Shown: one piece after another, positions 61,102-64,000 of the stretch
Layout of the letters: each line of letters opens with the position of its first letter
How positions within the stretch are numbered: position 1 is the stretch's first letter
Assembly: GCF_900130045.1 (NCBI RefSeq)
Contig: NZ_FQXT01000003.1
Span: forward strand, 620,001 to 684,000
Source of the DNA: Leeuwenhoekiella palythoae
GTDB lineage: Bacteria > Bacteroidota > Bacteroidia > Flavobacteriales > Flavobacteriaceae
Reading direction: 5' to 3'
Length of the DNA stretch: 64,000 bases
Translations under genes and position numbers: made by a program
Notes under the pieces: generated by a model
Told to the model about the DNA's origin: nothing
Seen by the model: the letters and a program-made list of their open reading frames with translations, nothing else
The model's database searches: none

Positions 61102-61950
61102 TTATGCACCCACTACCTCTCCCCCGTTCACATGTATGATTTGCCCGGTGATGTAGCTAGCATCCTGCGATGCTAAAAATACATAAGCAGGAGCCACTTC
61201 ACTCGGCTGGCCTGCTCTGCCTAAGGGTACGTCTTGTCCAAATTGAGCCACCTCATCAAAGGTCGCCGGAATTAAGGGAGTCCAAATAGGTCCCGGAGCA
61301 ACACCATTTACTCGAATTCCTTTCTCTGCCCAGGCTTTACTCAATGAGCGTGTAAAAGTAGTAATAGCGCCTTTAGTGCTGCTATAATCAATTAAATGTG
61401 ATGACCCTCTATAAGCAGTTACGGAGGTCGAGTTAATAATACAATCCCCTTTAACCAATTTGTTTTCTAAATACTTGGCAAAGTAGAAGTAAGGATAAAT
61501 ATTTGTTTCAAATGTTTCTGCAAGTTGATCTTGATCTATTTCGCTAATGTGGTCTTTAGGAAATTGAACTGCAGCATTATTCACTAATATATTGATCGGT
61601 CCCAATTCTCGCGCTACTCGATCTACAACCTGTTCGCAAAATTTTTGGGATCGTACATCTCCTTCTAAAAGAAGACATGTTCTACCTTCTTTTTCTACGA
61701 GTTCTTGAGTATATCGAGCATCTTCGGTTTCTGATTTATAGACTATAGCCACATCAGCACCTTCTTTTGCAAAATGGACCGCTACGCTTCGTCCTATTCC
61801 ACTATCACCCCCTGTGATCAATGCAATTTTATTCACTAATTTTTCTGAACCTTTATAGCTTTCTCTAACTATTTCAGGCTGCGGATTCATTTGAGCTTCA
61901 CTTCCTGGAAGTTCTTGACTTTGTTCTGGAAATTGATTGGGCTTTGTCAT
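61102..61950 (-). CDS. SDR family oxidoreductase (YhdF/YdaD-type general stress dehydrogenase)
   Basis: This is a classical short-chain dehydrogenase of 282 residues with a 40-residue N-terminal extension (KPNQFPEQSQELPGSEAQM) typical of the general-stress SDR group. The cofactor loop is TGGDSGIGRSVAVHF, the structural motif NNAA is in ILVNNAAVQFP, and the catalytic Ser and Tyr-x-x-x-Lys are in INSTSVTAYRGSS and IDYSSTKGAI. It probably uses NADP and a small polyol, sugar or aldehyde. It is transcribed towards katE. The neighbouring small stress-type proteins suggest an oxidative or osmotic stress cluster. Confidence 0.92.
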   Translation of the reverse strand: MTKPNQFPEQSQELPGSEAQMNPQPEIVRESYKGSEKLVNKIALITGGDSGIGRSVAVHFAKEGADVAIVYKSETEDARYTQELVEKEGRTCLLLEGDVRSQKFCEQVVDRVARELGPINILVNNAAVQFPKDHISEIDQDQLAETFETNIYPYFYFAKYLENKLVKGDCIINSTSVTAYRGSSHLIDYSSTKGAITTFTRSLSKAWAEKGIRVNGVAPGPIWTPLIPATFDEVAQFGQDVPLGRAGQPSEVAPAYVFLASQDASYITGQIIHVNGGEVVGA

Positions 61951-62036
61951 TTTTATAGATTGATTGGTTAGTTGTATAGCAATGTTTAATTGGAAAAAGC
62001 CTGCTTATTACCGTAGAGTATAAGCAAGTTGCGTAT

Positions 62037-62162
62037 CTACGCTCTTCTCTTTTTTTTACGGTCTTTAGTACTTCCGTATTGGTTTTTGTGATCATCTTTA
62101 ATAGGACCTTTGTCTATATCCTTTTTATCCTCTTTTTTATCATTTTTACTTTTATCACTCAT
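62037..62162 (-). CDS. Small Lys/Asp-rich protein (41 residues)
   Basis: A short open frame with ATG at 62160-62162 and TAG at 62037-62039 encodes an extremely hydrophilic peptide: an acidic/basic N-terminal half rich in Lys and Asp (SDKSKNDKKEDKKD), a middle DKGPIKDDHKNQYG, and a basic end (KDRKKKRRA). Such short intrinsically disordered proteins near catalase and stress dehydrogenases are common in Bacteroidota. The bias is unlike that of random DNA of this composition, and the position upstream of the SDR gene in the same direction (about 90 nt) supports it. The function is unknown. Confidence 0.5.
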   Translation of the reverse strand: MSDKSKNDKKEDKKDIDKGPIKDDHKNQYGSTKDRKKKRRA

Positions 62163-62270
62163 AATTGAAAAATTTTAGTTTGTTTTTATCTAAATCCTAG
62201 CAGCTACCGTATAATTGATCTTTAAGCGACCATGCTTTACCGTATCCTACTGGTATCAACAAGAACACAA

Positions 62271-62669
62271 TTAGTTCATAGCATTTAAAAAGCCTTGCAA
62301 TCGCTGCATATTTGATCGCAATTGTGGACTTGTATCTCTTGAAGCTTTACTGCATCCTTCAAGCAATTGGATTACTTTATTAAACTGTTTTGCCTCAAAG
62401 CTTCGTAGGTGGTTGGTTGTAGTAGGTTTTGGAAAATACAGTTGATTTTTAAGATTCACATCAGAATGTTCATTAGTACTGGATATATCTTTCTCTTGAT
62501 GACAAATACTAGCTATAACTGCTGTTTTTAGTGCTCCTAAACGCTTATAAATATGTTTGTGATAGCAATCAGTTGCACTAAGTGCTAAAGCATAATATTC
62601 AGCAATGTCTAAACGATACACCCAGAGCACTGTTTTATAATTAGTAATATGCTGATGATTACCCTTCAC
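62271..62669 (-). CDS. Hypothetical helical protein
   Basis: This is a soluble 132-residue protein, mostly helical, with two conserved-looking regions: YKTVLWVYRLDIAEYYALAL near the N-terminus and FEAKQFNKVIQLLEGC near the C-terminus. It contains several Cys and His residues. No signal peptide or family motif is recognised. It lies 20 nt downstream of the 62690 gene in the same direction and probably shares its transcript. Together with the small basic protein and SDR it makes a run of minus-strand, stress-type genes. Confidence 0.55.
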   Translation of the reverse strand: MKGNHQHITNYKTVLWVYRLDIAEYYALALSATDCYHKHIYKRLGALKTAVIASICHQEKDISSTNEHSDVNLKNQLYFPKPTTTNHLRSFEAKQFNKVIQLLEGCSKASRDTSPQLRSNMQRLQGFLNAMN

Positions 62670-62689
62670 AACTTAGTATTTTATAGGAT

Positions 62690-62962
62690 TTAATTGATCT
62701 GATTAGAAACCAAGTATTCCCGTTTACATCGCCCCTCATTCATATCGTTGTAATCTATCTTAACCTTGTACGTCCCACTTTTGATTTCAGGATTAAACTG
62801 ACCGGTCACTTTATCAAAGCCGCCAAACTCTGTCTGTGAGATCTGTATGATTTGATCTATCGACAAAGTAGATAACCATTGTTTTTCTGACTCAGTGCAG
62901 CGATAACGTTTTAGAATTGTTGCTATTAAATTAGCAAAATGACTGTTTGGAGAAGTTTTCAT
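62690..62962 (-). CDS. Hypothetical small protein
   Basis: This is a 90-residue soluble protein of mixed alpha and beta content. The N-terminal half is helical (FANLIATILKRYRC, SEKQWLSTLSIDQIIQISQ) and the second half has strands (SGTYKVKIDYNDMNEGRCKREYL). No family is recognised. It is the first gene of the pair with 62271. A gene-free AT-rich region of about 300 bp lies upstream and should hold its promoter. Confidence 0.5.
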   Translation of the reverse strand: MKTSPNSHFANLIATILKRYRCTESEKQWLSTLSIDQIIQISQTEFGGFDKVTGQFNPEIKSGTYKVKIDYNDMNEGRCKREYLVSNQIN

Positions 62963-63280
62963 GATATCGTTTTTATTTTAAAATTAGTAGATGAAAACCA
63001 TTCTACATCACTCCAAATATGACTTTAAATAAAGTTTAATATTATTTATTAAAATATTTTAAAATAGTGTACATCTAAGTCATTTTAGTATTGAGACACT
63101 GATTTAATTTTTTTAAGAATTTCAAACTCCAGAGCAAGTTAGCATTATGGAGGACATTGTTTATAGTACAATAATGGCAATCCGCCGTAGGATTAAGGTC
63201 TTCTATCGAATCATAGCTTTTAATATTTAACACGGGTTCTAATTTTAGCATTGTAAAATGTTAATCCTAAATATGTTATT
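62963..63280. other. Gene-free AT-rich divergent interval
   Basis: This is a 318-bp interval between divergent genes. It contains long A/T stretches (about 63020-63070), and I found no convincing promoter of the TAnnTTTG type, no repeats and no RNA motif. Confidence 0.5.
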
Positions 63281-63916
63281 ATGAAAAAAGCAACTTTATT
63301 CTCAACACTCTTTTTAGCTGCAATCCTATTTTCGGCACAAGCGCAAAGAGCTGACGTTACTTCATTTAGTACTACGGCTAATGACTATGATAGTAATGTA
63401 GAAGTTTTAAATGTAGAAATGGTAGTTCCAGAAGTAATTGTCATTGATTTAGAAGATGGGACGGGCCAAGAGATTAATCAACTTCAGTTTGATTTTAGAA
63501 AAATGACTGCGGAATTGGAAGCTGGACAAATTAATTTTGATGAAATTGTTTCGGACCCGATATATTTGCAGTATACAAGTATTGTTACTGATAACACTTC
63601 TGATCGCAATAAAATAGATGTATCCTTTGCTGGTAATATTCCAGCAGGTGTAGATTTAGTTTTGAACGTTGATCCTTCTTTTCAAAATGCCCCATCAAAC
63701 AATGGAACTCCGGGCACTATTCGGTTAAGTTCGATGGCATTTAATGCCACTAATACTACCGCCACCCTCGTGGATGATATTGCTAGTGTTTTTACAGGAA
63801 GTGGTGCTCAAAATGGAATTCTGATGAATTATTCTCTTCAGCAAAATGGGAGTTTCACCGATTTTGAAGCGGGAACCTATAATTCTACCATAACCTATAC
63901 TATGACCAATATGTAA
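63281..63916 (+). CDS. Secreted protein of fimbrial/DUF4402-like type
   Basis: This exported protein of 211 residues has a clear signal peptide (ATLFSTLFLAAILFSAQA, then QRADVTS). The mature protein is an all-beta, Thr/Asn/Ser/Asp-rich sequence with patterns such as VEVLNVEMVVPEVIVIDL, VLNVDPSFQNAP and the ending GTYNSTITYTMTNM, which is like the last strand of spore-coat-U/DUF4402 pilin-type domains (xGxYxDTVTxTV). It may be a surface fibre subunit. Further genes of a secretion cluster would be expected beyond the window's right end. A terminator follows at once, so it can be expressed alone. Confidence 0.65.
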   Translation: MKKATLFSTLFLAAILFSAQAQRADVTSFSTTANDYDSNVEVLNVEMVVPEVIVIDLEDGTGQEINQLQFDFRKMTAELEAGQINFDEIVSDPIYLQYTSIVTDNTSDRNKIDVSFAGNIPAGVDLVLNVDPSFQNAPSNNGTPGTIRLSSMAFNATNTTATLVDDIASVFTGSGAQNGILMNYSLQQNGSFTDFEAGTYNSTITYTMTNM

Positions 63917-63936
63917 GTTGTGAAAAGGCAAAATAG

Positions 63937-63966
63937 GAGGTCTTTAGTACTACCTCAAAAGACCTC
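63937..63966 (+). terminator. Terminator after the fimbrial-like gene
   Basis: GAGGTCTTT pairs with AAAGACCTC around a 12-nt loop, 20 nt after the stop. The T run is short. Confidence 0.65.
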
Positions 63967-64000
63967 TTATACCCTAGCCTTTTTAAGTCTTTGAAGAGCA

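Overview
The window looks like the chromosome of a marine-type member of the Flavobacteriaceae (Bacteroidota). The evidence is moderately AT-rich DNA, weak Shine-Dalgarno sites, Bacteroidota-type promoters (TTG-N19-TAnnTTTG in front of tRNA-Ser), and protein families typical of the group: HYC_CC_PP, DUF6952, a RibB with a dead GTP-cyclohydrolase-II half, and heavy-metal RND pumps carrying DUF3347 tails. The genus cannot be fixed from sequence alone.

Layout. 1-2.4 kb holds the start of a CheB-CheR fusion and a FabH-like ketoacyl synthase. 2.6-12.6 kb is a tightly packed copper/heavy-metal efflux operon on the minus strand (CusA, TolC, DUF3347 lipoprotein, permease, HMA-MauE protein, CusB), headed by an HYC_CC_PP gene. 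12.6-17.4 kb is a phosphorelay: a five-PAS hybrid kinase, a degenerate receiver-Hpt protein and a lone receiver. 17.5-21.3 kb carries an ABC ATPase, a quinone oxidoreductase and lipoamide dehydrogenase; a secreted repeat protein follows.

23-31.3 kb is accessory DNA: a gene with a phased-repeat leader, then cassette-like minus-strand genes separated by repeated junction motifs. These include a pair resembling the GAPS4 anti-phage system, a HEPN-like protein, an HTH regulator, and an unrecognised overlapping pair. 31.6-44.3 kb is core: NhaC; a peroxiredoxin-thioredoxin-DUF6952 operon; Tpx and diacylglycerol kinase; FtsK-LolA-LptF; RibB; a nitroreductase; SanA; and tRNA-Ser(UGA).

44.3-51.9 kb, directly after the tRNA, is a low-GC island: a decayed IS3 element, a four-gene glycosyltransferase operon with overlapping genes, then a second, differently decayed IS3 element. 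After alkB and a DUF421 gene comes a compact six-gene operon (53.4-58.8 kb): an SbnA-like 2-amino-carboxyethyl-glutamate synthase, an FAD/NAD(P) protein, a Y4yA-like PLP decarboxylase, a SemiSWEET transporter and two unknown membrane proteins. I rate this the best candidate for an undescribed system, probably a small diaminopropionate- or opine-like metabolite. The window ends with a large-subunit catalase, an SDR dehydrogenase, small stress-type proteins and a secreted fimbria-like protein.

Scattered through the window is a short intergenic element built around an 18-bp palindrome with compensatory changes. The same palindrome also sits inside the second IS3 transposase, where the first catalytic Asp should be.
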